Positions 18,187 to 27,208 of a DNA stretch of 64,000 nt are shown here, one piece after another. Origin of the DNA: a bacterium. Lineage in GTDB: Bacteria; Planctomycetota; Planctomycetia; Kolteriales; Kolteriaceae. Within the stretch, counting starts at the first letter, position 1; every line of letters starts with the position of its first letter. The stretch lies in NCBI GenBank assembly GCA_019753235.1, contig JAIELF010000001.1, forward strand, positions 57,543-121,542. Reading direction: 5' to 3'. A model generated the notes under the pieces. That model was given only the letters and a program-made list of their open reading frames with translations. It searched no databases and was not told the origin of the DNA. Position numbers and translations under genes: made by a program.

Positions 18187-20052
18187 GTGAAGGCAGGGAC
18201 GCCGCCGGTGATGACCGCCGACCGATCGATGCCGTCCTCATCCAGAAGTTCCTGGATGGCGCTTTTGAGCGCAACTCTATTGGCGGCGACACTGCACGCG
18301 CAGGACCCATCGTCGATACCCTCGACGCCGGAAGCCCCACTTCATTCGACCGAGCCTTCGACGGAACCTTCCAATGGACCGGAACTGATCAAGGGAGCCC
18401 CCGATCTGACCGCTCCGTTGCCAAAGTCGGCTCCAGAGATGGCGGGCGAAGGGGAGGCGATGCCGGTCGATTGGTCGATGGTTCTCGACCTGGCCCGCGC
18501 TTCGAGCGTCGAAGTTCAACTCTCGATGGAGAAGGTCCACGAATCCAACGTGCTGATGCAGCTTGCGAAGCTGCAGTGGATACCATCGATGAAGGTCGGG
18601 ACCAGCTGGTACAACAGTTCCGGCAGACGTCAGGACATCCCGGGCGACGTGATCGAAGCCGCGAAAAGCAATCTTTACGCCGGTGCTCTGGGAAACATGT
18701 CGCTGGATGTGAAGAAGATCTGCCTCGATATTCTCCGAGCTAAACAGCAGATAAGCACGCGAAACGGCGAACTCGATCGCGTTACTCGCGCGGAAGTTCA
18801 AAAGGTCTCCAACGCCTACGTCGATTTGGTTGCATCTCAAGCGGGGGCGGCAATCTCGGCCGAGGTCGCTCAACTGGTCGGAGATTTGGTCGAGCGTTCC
18901 CGATTGCTGCTCGAGCAAGGTTTGCTCACGGAAGTGAACGTACTGAACAAAGAGCGGGTTTTGCAGGCGCAGCTTCAAAACGCCAGCAAGGCACGAGCGG
19001 CACAGTTGGCCGCCTCTGCTCAACTTGTGATGCTTTTGAATCTGGAGCCGCAAACCAAGTTGGTCGCGAGCTGGGATCACCTTGCTCCGATTGTGCTCGT
19101 CGATGAAAACCAAGACGAACTCGAGTTGATGACGAAGGCTCGCAGTCAAGGGCCAGGCATGTCCGAGATCGCCGCCGTTCTGCAGGCGATCGAAGAACAA
19201 CAGCGCAAGTCTCGACAGGTTGCCTTGATCCCGGTCTTTGTCGCGCAGACAGGCTACGGGGCGTTCGGCGGTGCGCAGGGAAGCGACCTGCTCAATTTCG
19301 GCGGGCGATTCGATACCAACGTTGGCGCCTACTGGGATGTCATGGACATCGTCGGCACCAAGCAAACGCGCGAGCTAGCCTTCTCGAAGAAACGTCAAGC
19401 GATGCTCGAGCATGAAAAGCTCGAAGGGAAGTTGGCCGCCGGCGTCCGAATTGCTCGCTACCGCGCGATCGAAGCCCGTAAACGAATCAGCAGCGCGGAA
19501 AAGGAAATCGATCTGGCCATCCGGGCGTACAGCCAAAGCAAGAAGCGGATGGATGCCGACGTCGCTCCTAATCGCGAAATCGATCTGGGACTCGTGGAAG
19601 TCCTCCCCTCGATCAGCGCGCTGGCAAGTTCACGCGGCAGCTATCTCGAAGCCGTCATCGAATACAACAAAGCTCAGATTGAGCTGATGTACCTTACCGG
19701 CCAGCATTTGGCCCCCAGTCACTACCATCAGCCTGCTTGCGTCCCCAAGCGATACGTCAACGGTCGACTGGTGACTGATTCGACCGTTCAGGAAGCCCTC
19801 GCCCAGGATGAACAGACCGGGACCCCCGCGCCGACCAACAGCTCGGCTCCGCTGAACCCGGCGTCGGCCATCGAGCTGGCCGAGCCCCCGGCGATGATTC
19901 CGCCCCCTCGCCCCGTACCCTCGGCCGAACCGGCCGACCGGGCCGACCCGTCCTTTGGGCTGCCGCCGATCCCCGCTGCCGAGGAACCAGCCGCCGGTCT
20001 TCTTCCCGTCGAAGAAGTCAGCGACTCGGTGCATCCTCTGAACCCCCAATAA
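18187..20052 (+). CDS. TolC-family outer-membrane efflux-type protein
   Basis: A 621-residue protein with a signal peptide (SWMALLSATLLAATLHAQ), then two long helical, Ala/Gln/Glu-rich segments of the outer-membrane efflux protein type ('VQKVSNAYVDLVASQAGAAI ...', 'RIARYRAIEARKRISSAEKE'), and a Pro/Ala-rich tail of about 90 residues. TolC-like proteins form trimeric channels through the outer membrane. No membrane-fusion protein or pump is encoded beside it, so the partner must be elsewhere. The start is uncertain: GTG 18187, ATG 18211 or ATG 18229 all precede the signal peptide. The neighbours, aroA upstream and a phosphatase downstream, give no functional clue. Confidence 0.8.
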   Translation: MKAGTPPVMTADRSMPSSSRSSWMALLSATLLAATLHAQDPSSIPSTPEAPLHSTEPSTEPSNGPELIKGAPDLTAPLPKSAPEMAGEGEAMPVDWSMVLDLARASSVEVQLSMEKVHESNVLMQLAKLQWIPSMKVGTSWYNSSGRRQDIPGDVIEAAKSNLYAGALGNMSLDVKKICLDILRAKQQISTRNGELDRVTRAEVQKVSNAYVDLVASQAGAAISAEVAQLVGDLVERSRLLLEQGLLTEVNVLNKERVLQAQLQNASKARAAQLAASAQLVMLLNLEPQTKLVASWDHLAPIVLVDENQDELELMTKARSQGPGMSEIAAVLQAIEEQQRKSRQVALIPVFVAQTGYGAFGGAQGSDLLNFGGRFDTNVGAYWDVMDIVGTKQTRELAFSKKRQAMLEHEKLEGKLAAGVRIARYRAIEARKRISSAEKEIDLAIRAYSQSKKRMDADVAPNREIDLGLVEVLPSISALASSRGSYLEAVIEYNKAQIELMYLTGQHLAPSHYHQPACVPKRYVNGRLVTDSTVQEALAQDEQTGTPAPTNSSAPLNPASAIELAEPPAMIPPPRPVPSAEPADRADPSFGLPPIPAAEEPAAGLLPVEEVSDSVHPLNPQ

Positions 20053-20197
20053 TCCACACCTTAAGAATCTGGATCTCAGTGAAGGTTTGCGATCCTCTCA
20101 GATTGACCGGTCCCGATGCCGCTGCCGGTATGCGGGAAGAGTTTGGTACTTGTTTCCCCGTCACTGAATCTGGGCTACCATAGCCTGGGGAGACAAA

Positions 20198-20263
20198 ATG
20201 CCTGTGGATGATGACGCTCGCGAAGCCAACGCCGAGCGACCATGTGTGTCGGGCATCCCGTAG
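20198..20263 (+). CDS. Possible 21-aa upstream ORF before the PP2C phosphatase
   Basis: ATG 20198 has the best ribosome binding site in the region (GGGGAGA, six bases upstream) but its frame stops after 21 codons at TAG 20261-20263. It overlaps the annotated ATG of the phosphatase (20242) in another frame, and its stop sits 11 bases before an alternative GTG start (20275). It could be a leader peptide coupled to phosphatase translation, or the true N-terminus if there is a one-base sequence error. Confidence 0.35.
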   Translation: MPVDDDAREANAERPCVSGIP

Positions 20264-21585
20264 GACCACGTGCCGTGCGAGAAGACCTGCCGGTCGTTCA
20301 TCACTGCCGGACTGATGTCGGGATCAAACGAAGCCATAATCAGGATTCGTTTGCCGTCGGCTTGGCCGGCAGCAAAGAGACTTGGCGCGGCCGGGGGCAT
20401 CTGTTCGTCGTGGCCGACGGTATGGGAGCTCACGCTGTCGGCGAACTGGCCAGCCAACTTGCCGTGGACACCATTCGATTAAGCTACAGCAAGTCGCGCG
20501 GACAGGGGGTTGATGACTCCCTCCGTCGGGCCATCGTCGAAGCAAACAAAACCATTCACGATCGCGGCCAGCGGAACCCCGAGTTTCAAGGGATGGGGAC
20601 GACGGCGACGGCATTGGTGCTGGGCCCCGACGGAGCCCGCATCGGCCATGTCGGTGATAGCCGATGTTACCGCATTCGTGGCGACATGATCGAACAGCTT
20701 TCCTTTGATCACAGTCTCCTTTGGGAAGTCGCCCGTCGACATAACATGCTCCCCGAGGATGTCAAAAGCGTCCCCAAAAACATCATTGTTCGATCGCTGG
20801 GCCCTGAGCCGACCGTCAATGTCGATGTCAACGGGCCTTACAAAGTCCGCGACGGCGATCGATTCTTACTCTGCACCGATGGTCTTTCCGGTCAGGTGAC
20901 CGATCGCGAGATTTGGTCGATTGTTAGTTACCTCGAACCCGAAGATGCGTGCGAGTTCCTGATCGATCTAGCCAATTATCGGGGCGGCATCGACAACGTG
21001 ACGTTGTTGCTGGTGCAAGTGGGGGATCCTGCCCATCCGCGGCCTCGGCGGTTTTCCCCGCTTCGTTTTCTTCAGCGAGTGGGACTGCGGATCTTTGGAT
21101 TACTTCCCGCGGTGCAGTGGTTGTTGTTGTTGGGAAGTTTCCTTTGCGTGGCCGCGGCCGCGATGCGGTTTCAAGTGATCGCGGGCTGGCTTTATGTCGG
21201 CATACCGGGACTAGCCTTGCTATCGGCAGGGCTCGCATGGAATCAGTATTCCGCTTATCGTCGAAAGAAGTTTGGCGTCAAGCCGCCGCAACCACCACCA
21301 CCGGTGTATCGTTCCCAACAATGCTCTTTGCAGCCGACGTTGGTCGAAAAGCTGGCGAAAAACGAGGCCTTTCTTCGCGAGACGGCTCAGGAAAATGATT
21401 GGCAAGTCGATTGGGAAGAGCTTCGCACCCGTCGAGAATCGGCAGAACGTTGCTTGGCTCAACGGGACATGACCGGCGCGTTTCGCGACTATTGCCGATC
21501 CTTGTCTGTCCTATTTGCGGGTATGAGGCAGGCCCGCAACAAGCAGGAAATCTTCGACCCCCATTGGCAAACCGATAAAGCGTGA
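20242..21585 (+). CDS. PP2C-type Ser/Thr protein phosphatase with C-terminal membrane helices
   Basis: A protein of up to 447 residues. The PPM/PP2C domain has all expected metal-site motifs: 'TDVGIKRSHNQDSF', 'FVVADGMGAHAVGELAS', 'GMGTTATALVL', 'HVGDSRCYRIR', 'LLCTDGLSG' and 'DNVTLLLVQ'. After it come two membrane helices (PAVQWLLLLGSFLCVAAAAM and the following one) and a cytoplasmic tail with a helical region. It should dephosphorylate Ser/Thr on proteins at the membrane, the opposing activity to the many planctomycetal Ser/Thr kinases. ATG 20242 lacks a clear ribosome binding site; GTG 20275 with AGGA upstream is a good alternative. Confidence 0.9.
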   Translation: MCVGHPVGPRAVREDLPVVHHCRTDVGIKRSHNQDSFAVGLAGSKETWRGRGHLFVVADGMGAHAVGELASQLAVDTIRLSYSKSRGQGVDDSLRRAIVEANKTIHDRGQRNPEFQGMGTTATALVLGPDGARIGHVGDSRCYRIRGDMIEQLSFDHSLLWEVARRHNMLPEDVKSVPKNIIVRSLGPEPTVNVDVNGPYKVRDGDRFLLCTDGLSGQVTDREIWSIVSYLEPEDACEFLIDLANYRGGIDNVTLLLVQVGDPAHPRPRRFSPLRFLQRVGLRIFGLLPAVQWLLLLGSFLCVAAAAMRFQVIAGWLYVGIPGLALLSAGLAWNQYSAYRRKKFGVKPPQPPPPVYRSQQCSLQPTLVEKLAKNEAFLRETAQENDWQVDWEELRTRRESAERCLAQRDMTGAFRDYCRSLSVLFAGMRQARNKQEIFDPHWQTDKA

Positions 21586-21618
21586 TCAGCCTGGCCGATC
21601 TCGTTTTCCACTCGCTCA

Positions 21619-22641
21619 TCAATTGATCAGTCGATACTTCAACGAGGGAATCGCTTCGTTCTCGACCTCGTCGAGATTGGTCACGGCCAATTCGCCGTGC
21701 TCATACAAGTATTCGACATGAGCCGCTGCCTCTTCGAGCGCTAGCAGCAAATGAAAATCCTTCGCCTCGGGAAACATCAGCTTGGCGACGTCGTAATTCG
21801 ATAGACCCTCGTCGGACTTGCCCAAAAATCCCCGAACGCGATCCAACTTGCGCATGTGCCCTTGGCGGATCTCGCTGATTCGTTGATACACGTTGTGGAT
21901 CGGCCCCTCGTGCCCACCCAAGGCAACGTCGAAGCCTCCCATCCGCGACACCTTTTCCAACGATTCCAGATAATGATGGAGACCGGTGTGGCGAGTGATC
22001 GTCTCGGGCGATTGATGCGGACTTGTCTTCTCCAGAATGTGGTCGGCGCTAATGAGAACATTTCCAATGGCGATGCAGACCATCCCGGGGCAATGGCCTG
22101 GCACATGAATGAATCGCATCCCGTCCATCTCTTGCCCGTCGGTAAGAGGGAAGTCGACCGGGAACGACTGCGTATGCTTCTTCGAAAAATTGTAGTACTG
22201 GATGAGCTGATCCTGCATTGCTTCGGGAACGCCGGCTTGCTGAATGAAGAACCGAAGCAATCGATTGGTGACGGCGACCCGCTCTTCATAATTGGTGATC
22301 ACGCGACGATCAAGCGTGTGGATCCCGATGCGGGCTCGCGAGTTCTTTGGCAGATGAGCCAGGCCGCCGAAATGGTCGATATGACCGTGCGTGATGAGGA
22401 TTCGTCGAAAATCCTCACGCGTGACCGACTCGCCGAAATCATTTCGCAGCGATTCGATCCCCTCCACAATATGCTTCGTTGAATCGCCGTACCCGCTGCC
22501 GGTATCGATCAGCGTCGGCTCGCCGGCCCCGAGCACCACATACACGTATCCCACGAAGTTGGGAAAGACCTCACAGGGGATGCGGTAGATGCGAACCTTT
22601 GTGCTTGATTCGAATCGTTGGATCGCTGGTAGGTTCGCCAT
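21619..22641 (-). CDS. Metallo-beta-lactamase-fold hydrolase
   Basis: A 340-residue protein with the MBL zinc motifs: HxHxDH in 'ITHGHIDHFGG', the next His in 'IHVPGHCPGMVCI', Asp in 'LISADHIL', and the last His in 'ALGGHEGP'. The full two-zinc site makes it an active hydrolase of the glyoxalase II/lactonase-like type; the substrate is unknown. The C-terminal 80 residues are a helical extension. The start has an AGAGG site. It lies 197 bp downstream of the MFS-PlsC gene on the same strand, with several inverted repeats in between. Confidence 0.85.
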   Translation of the reverse strand: MANLPAIQRFESSTKVRIYRIPCEVFPNFVGYVYVVLGAGEPTLIDTGSGYGDSTKHIVEGIESLRNDFGESVTREDFRRILITHGHIDHFGGLAHLPKNSRARIGIHTLDRRVITNYEERVAVTNRLLRFFIQQAGVPEAMQDQLIQYYNFSKKHTQSFPVDFPLTDGQEMDGMRFIHVPGHCPGMVCIAIGNVLISADHILEKTSPHQSPETITRHTGLHHYLESLEKVSRMGGFDVALGGHEGPIHNVYQRISEIRQGHMRKLDRVRGFLGKSDEGLSNYDVAKLMFPEAKDFHLLLALEEAAAHVEYLYEHGELAVTNLDEVENEAIPSLKYRLIN

Positions 22642-22678
22642 ATTGCCTCTCGTTCATCGTCACAGGTCTGCGTGCAAG

Positions 22679-22811
22679 GGCGGCGCGTTGGATCGCGCCG
22701 CCGGTAAGGGTCGGCTTCGGGCCGATCACTCTTACGATACGGGGCCCATTACGGAAGGCCCATCCACTAGAGAAGACTTTTCGAGGAGGAACTTCGCCCC
22801 ATGGGGTGAAG
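22679..22811 (-). repeat. Three inverted repeats between the MFS-PlsC and MBL-fold genes
   Basis: Reading on the plus strand: (a) 22679-22702, GGCGGCGCG, loop TTGGAT, CGCGCCGCC, a perfect 9-bp stem; (b) about 22704-22735, outer GTAAG/CTTAC enclosing TCGGC/GCCGA; (c) 22792-22811, CTTCGCCCC, AT, GGGGTGAAG, 9 bp with one G-T pair. All lie between the stop of the upstream minus-strand gene (22839) and the start of the next (22641). No U-run follows any of them, so they may act in RNA processing, attenuation or factor-dependent termination. Confidence 0.55.
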
Positions 22812-22838
22812 CGGACGGAGCTTTCAGGGACGGGTTGT

Positions 22839-24944
22839 TCAATGGCCGGCAGAGACGGTGGGCATCACGCTTCGATGATCGAGTTGCGAAAGAGCCTCGG
22901 CAATCGCGCGAGGATCGGCCTGGGGAGGCATCGGAGCACCAAACACCACCCTCGCCCACCGGAGATGGCTCTCGCGGGTTCGGCCATGGCGCTCTGGCTG
23001 ATGAACGTCTGTGTAAACCGGCACGATGGGGACCCCGGCCCGCTGTTGAACGGCTAAGAAAAACGACGAGATCTCGGCCGAGTCCTCGGCAGATTCTACG
23101 GAGATACCGATCATGTCCCCTTGCTGAATCGTTGCCAAGGCAGATTGAAGAACCTCTTGCCTGTTGCCGGTCCGAGGGACCGTCGTCGCGCTCGATAGCT
23201 TTGCGATCAAGCCGAGAATGCCCGTCGGATTCGAACCCTCTCTTTCGGGGAGATAAAAGTGAACGTAGCGATCGGTCGCGCTCAGAATATGAACGCAGCT
23301 TTCGAACATGGCGCTATTGGTCGCCAAGATCGCGGGCCCGTCCTGCGGCAAATGATGCAGCCCCTCGACGCGGAGGTGGTAACGCCTTTGCGAGAAGAGG
23401 TACAACAAGGCACGCGTGAAAAAATCGGGTAAAAACCGACAGATAAAGAGAAGCATGCCCACCGTCATGACGCTCGCGGTGGCGAAGAGAAGCTTTGGAA
23501 TCCACAGCCTGCTCTCGAGCATCTCGGCATACTTCATCAGCTCACCGGGCGAAGCGTCGACGGGGTTCGGCTCGGGGAGAGTCCCGAGGGATCTCTCTCC
23601 TGAGAACGTCACCAAATAGAACGTCGCGATCGCGATCACACCTCCGGCGACGTTGACAAAGTTGCTGGCGGCGACGATGTTCCCCTTCTGTTCCTTCGGC
23701 GCTCGATGCTGAAGCATGGTGTAAAGAGGAACGACATAGAGCCCCGCACATACCCCCACCAGAACCAGGCATACGAACATCGCCCAGGGAGTCTGCAGCA
23801 CCATGGCCAGCGTGGCCGTCACGATCGAAAGAGCGACTCCGCCGATTGGAACCAAGCCAAGTTCAAGCTTGCTTCCTGAAAGCTGACCCGCCAGCAAACT
23901 CCCCACGCCGATCCCCAGACCGACCATCGCGATCAGCATCGACACGCGAAGCTCGGACTTTTGCGACTCACTGACTCCCTCATGCGTCAAGCCAATCAGA
24001 TCGCTTTGTGCGGACGGATCCGCAGGATGCTCGCGATCGAGTTCCTCGGCATAAGCGATCCGCGCCAAGTCGAGCTGCTTGCGCGTCTCTCCCTCGTACA
24101 AGAGACTCTGCCTGGAGTAAAGAGTCATAAAAGCAGCAAAGGCAATGCCGACGACGGCCAAGGCCAATGGCCGAGACTTCTTCAGGACTTGAAAGCTCTC
24201 TCTCAAAGGCGACAACCAGTTATAAGTCAGTTTTCGATCCGGAGCCGCGGGCGGAACGGGACCCATCGCGAGCGCCGCCACCGTTCCTGCCAGCGCCAGA
24301 AACAAGAGGAACGCCAGCGCGATCCACGCATTCGAATCCCGAAATCCGTTTTCGATATCGCTCGGGTGCTTTAAGAGCGAATACAGAATCCCGCCAAAAG
24401 ACGTGCCAGCCAATTGCGCCACAAACGTCGTTCCTTCGAGAACGCCGTTCCCTTTCGACAGGACCGACGGCGAAAGGATCTCGGGCATGATCCCGTACTT
24501 GGCGGGGACCAAAAATGCAGTCTGCAATCCCATCAGAAAAACGACCAGCACCATCAAACTTGCACTGGCTATTCCGAACGTCTTCGAATGATCGGGAGAG
24601 AGATGCGAGAGTTTCGGCAATAACATCGCCAGAAGGCCCAGCAGCATGAAGCTGGCTTCCAGAAACTTCATCGTCACGATGATGTTTCGTTTACTCTTCT
24701 TGTCGGCCAAGATGCCCGCGTAAGGAGAAAACAGCAGCAGCGGCGCAATGAAACAAAGTGTCACGACGGCCACCAACAACTTCTCATCGACTCCCTCGGC
24801 TTTCACGTAGCCGATCAGCATGTCGCAGGCGAAGAAGTTACCAATGATGTGCGCGGCTTGATCATTGAATCCGTTTGTAAACTGGGCAATGATGAGACCG
24901 ATGTAAGTACGGGACCGAAGCGTCGATGAAATAGCGCCCGCCAT
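22839..24944 (-). CDS. MFS transporter fused to a degenerate PlsC acyltransferase domain
   Basis: A 701-residue protein. The first roughly 515 residues are a major-facilitator transporter of about twelve helices, similar to LplT-type lysophospholipid transporters ('FNDQAAHIIGNFFACDMLIG', 'LSPYAGILADKKSKRNII'). The rest resembles a PlsC glycerolipid acyltransferase ('LRVEGLHHLPQDGPAILATN'). In active PlsC enzymes the first motif is NHxxxxD; here residues 543-549 read N-S-A-M-F-E-S, so both the catalytic His and Asp are missing. The later FPEG motif is replaced by 'SVESAED'. Fused LplT-PlsC proteins re-acylate imported lysolipids; this copy may instead sense or only transport. ATG 24944 starts just before the first helix. 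Confidence 0.8.
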   Translation of the reverse strand: MAGAISSTLRSRTYIGLIIAQFTNGFNDQAAHIIGNFFACDMLIGYVKAEGVDEKLLVAVVTLCFIAPLLLFSPYAGILADKKSKRNIIVTMKFLEASFMLLGLLAMLLPKLSHLSPDHSKTFGIASASLMVLVVFLMGLQTAFLVPAKYGIMPEILSPSVLSKGNGVLEGTTFVAQLAGTSFGGILYSLLKHPSDIENGFRDSNAWIALAFLLFLALAGTVAALAMGPVPPAAPDRKLTYNWLSPLRESFQVLKKSRPLALAVVGIAFAAFMTLYSRQSLLYEGETRKQLDLARIAYAEELDREHPADPSAQSDLIGLTHEGVSESQKSELRVSMLIAMVGLGIGVGSLLAGQLSGSKLELGLVPIGGVALSIVTATLAMVLQTPWAMFVCLVLVGVCAGLYVVPLYTMLQHRAPKEQKGNIVAASNFVNVAGGVIAIATFYLVTFSGERSLGTLPEPNPVDASPGELMKYAEMLESRLWIPKLLFATASVMTVGMLLFICRFLPDFFTRALLYLFSQRRYHLRVEGLHHLPQDGPAILATNSAMFESCVHILSATDRYVHFYLPEREGSNPTGILGLIAKLSSATTVPRTGNRQEVLQSALATIQQGDMIGISVESAEDSAEISSFFLAVQQRAGVPIVPVYTDVHQPERHGRTRESHLRWARVVFGAPMPPQADPRAIAEALSQLDHRSVMPTVSAGH

Positions 24945-25187
24945 GGTTCTCTTTCGGAAGAAGGACTATCGCGATCGACCGCGGATGCCCCGAGCCATTC
25001 CTCGGGATAATCAGTTTCACGCCGGTAGCCCTTCGAGGCCCGGCAATAGGAAGGTCGATCCAAACGCCCGGTTCTGATCCGACGTTTGTGCAGCAATGAT
25101 TAGCGATCCGCGTGGATTCCTCCAAGGGAAGGCCCAGCGGCAAACGCCGGGACTTAGGCCCCCCATACTTTGAAGGAAGGTATTTTC

Positions 25188-26480
25188 ATGACAAACAGGA
25201 CATCACCCGGTCGAGTCGCCCCGCGAAGGCGTCACCTCTTCATCGTCGGCATCATCTTTACACTAGGAAGCTCGGCCATGACCAAAGAACCTGTACCGGC
25301 CAACTATGATGCATCGAAAATCCCCGCCTACAGCCTTCCCGATCCGCTCACAACTCTGGCCGGCGAAAAAATCACGACCAACGAGGAGTGGTTCCGCAAA
25401 CGTCGACCCGAAGTCCTTCTTCTCTTTGCGGAGCATGTCTACGGCAACTCGCTGGGGCCGCTCGACAGCGTGAAGGGGAGGGTACTGCAAGAGGGGCCTG
25501 CCCTCGACAGTAAAGCAATCCGCAAGGTGATTCGCATCGACTTCGCTCCCACCGCCGGCGCCCCCTACATGGGGATCCATCTGTACTTGCCCGCGGGTGT
25601 GAACAAACCGGTTCCCGTGTTCGTCGGCGTCAACCTTTTCGACAAATCGAAGCCGATCCCCATGCCAGGCGGACGCGTTGTGGCCGAGGGCAAAAAGATC
25701 CCCGCGGGTCTCGATCCGCAAATGCTACCGGGAGAAGAGACCATCTTTCGCATCCTCGCGAAAGGCTACGGCATCGCGACGTTTCATCCCGGCGATTTGG
25801 CTCCCGACGATGCTAAGACATACGCTCGCGGCATCATCGGCTTTGCCAATGGCAACAGCACCGAGCGAAAGCTAAACGAATGGGGAGCACTCGGCGCATG
25901 GGCATGGGGGATCTCGCGAGCCGTTGATCATCTTGCAACGGATCCTGCGGTCGATCCGGAACGAATCATCGCGATCGGCCACTCACGAAATGGGAAAGCA
26001 GCCCTCTGGGCGGGAATTCAAGACACCCGCATTGCCGCGGTCATCTCCAATCAATCGGGGTGCGGCGGGGCCGCCCTCAGCAAACGCCAGTTCGGCGAAA
26101 CGGTCGCCTTGATCAACAAAAGATTCCCGCATTGGTTCTGCGAGAAGTTTCGCGAGTACGACGACAACGAAGCCAAGCTTCCCGTCGATCAACATCTTCT
26201 CATTGCGGGGATTGCCCCGCGCCCGGTCCATATCGGGAGTGCCGACGGTGACGGGTGGGCTGACCCGCAAGGCGAGTTTCTGTCAACGATGAATGCCTCG
26301 CCGGTGTATGAGCTGGTCGGTGCGGGAAGTCTCGGAACGAAGGAGTTTCCGCCGATCAATACCGTTGTCGGCAACAAGATTGCCTACCACTGCCGAGCCG
26401 GCCAACACGCCCTGGCCGACTACGACTGGATGGTCTACCTCGACTGGTGCGACAAGGTTCTTCCCGGAAAGGAAGAATAG
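25188..26480 (+). CDS. Secreted CE15-like glucuronoyl esterase
   Basis: A 430-residue alpha/beta-hydrolase with an N-terminal signal sequence (RRRHLFIVGIIFTLGSSAM). The start of the mature part, 'YDASKIPAYSLPDPL', and the nucleophile elbow 'IGHSRNGKAALWAG' match carbohydrate esterase family 15, which cuts ester links between lignin and glucuronic acid of xylan, or related uronate esters. 'NQSGCGGAAL' and the C-terminal 'CRAGQHALADYDW', holding the likely catalytic His, also fit. ATG 25188 has an AAGGAAGG site; the frame continues only to a TTG at 25170. It is divergent from the MFS-PlsC gene and followed after 73 bp by a sigma-factor gene. Confidence 0.85.
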   Translation: MTNRTSPGRVAPRRRHLFIVGIIFTLGSSAMTKEPVPANYDASKIPAYSLPDPLTTLAGEKITTNEEWFRKRRPEVLLLFAEHVYGNSLGPLDSVKGRVLQEGPALDSKAIRKVIRIDFAPTAGAPYMGIHLYLPAGVNKPVPVFVGVNLFDKSKPIPMPGGRVVAEGKKIPAGLDPQMLPGEETIFRILAKGYGIATFHPGDLAPDDAKTYARGIIGFANGNSTERKLNEWGALGAWAWGISRAVDHLATDPAVDPERIIAIGHSRNGKAALWAGIQDTRIAAVISNQSGCGGAALSKRQFGETVALINKRFPHWFCEKFREYDDNEAKLPVDQHLLIAGIAPRPVHIGSADGDGWADPQGEFLSTMNASPVYELVGAGSLGTKEFPPINTVVGNKIAYHCRAGQHALADYDWMVYLDWCDKVLPGKEE

Positions 26481-26553
26481 ACAACGCTGCCCCATCGAAC
26501 GATGGGGTCTACAATCCCAACAGCGAGGGGAGACCCCCTCCGAAGGGGACGAC

Positions 26554-27192
26554 ATGGAGCCCGACGGGCCGACCGATGCTGATCTTCTCGACCGCGCCCG
26601 AAAGGGAAGCGACGACGCGGTCGAGCAGTTGCTCGAGAATCACCGTTCCGAGTTGGTCGCTGCGGTTAGGCGACGTTTGGATCGCGCGATCTCGCAAAGG
26701 GTCGACGCCAGTGACATTGTTCAGGATGTCCTGCTCGAGGCGAGCCAGCGATTGGCCGACTACCTTCGCGAGCCGAGCATGCCGTTTAGCCTTTGGCTTC
26801 GCCATTTGGCCCGCGACCGCATTATCGATATGCATCGCCGACATCGTCAAGCGGAACGGCGAAGCGTCGATCGCGAACAGGCACTCCAATCGAAGCGTGC
26901 CGACAGCCCCTCTTCGCCCGACTTGATGGGTCAACTTTCCGATCCCAACATCACACCGGCGGCCGCGGCGTTACGGCGAGAGTTCCAATCGCGGTTCTTG
27001 GAAGTGTTGGGAGATTTAGATCCCGGGGATCGCGATGTCCTCATGATGAGGCATTTCGAGCATATGACCAATTCCGAAGTGGCCGAGGCTCTGGGGCTCT
27101 CGCAGCCAGCCGCGGGAATGCGGTACTTGCGGGCGCTTCGGCGTGTTCGAGCGCTTTTGACGCAGGGTGATCCCCCGACGGCATCGACCTGA
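26554..27192 (+). CDS. Sigma-70 family (ECF-like) RNA polymerase sigma factor, kinase-linked
   Basis: A 212-residue sigma factor with regions 2 and 4 only. Region 2 is seen in 'RRLDRAISQRVDASDIVQDV' and 'PFSLWLRHLARDRIIDMHRR'; region 4 in 'LDPGDRDVLMMRHFEHMTNS' and 'ALGLSQPAAGMRYLRALRR'. It directly precedes a Ser/Thr kinase gene (16 bp gap), the arrangement known for planctomycetal ECF groups in which the kinase, not a classical anti-sigma factor, is thought to control activity. ATG 26554 has an AGGGGA site; the longer open frame runs back into the esterase gene and is not used. Confidence 0.9.
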   Translation: MEPDGPTDADLLDRARKGSDDAVEQLLENHRSELVAAVRRRLDRAISQRVDASDIVQDVLLEASQRLADYLREPSMPFSLWLRHLARDRIIDMHRRHRQAERRSVDREQALQSKRADSPSSPDLMGQLSDPNITPAAAALRREFQSRFLEVLGDLDPGDRDVLMMRHFEHMTNSEVAEALGLSQPAAGMRYLRALRRVRALLTQGDPPTAST

Positions 27193-27208
27193 CGCGAGGG
27201 CTCTTTGG

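Noticed and set aside
18277..19365. 362-codon minus-strand frame
   Set aside because: Antisense shadow of the TolC-like gene; no family features.
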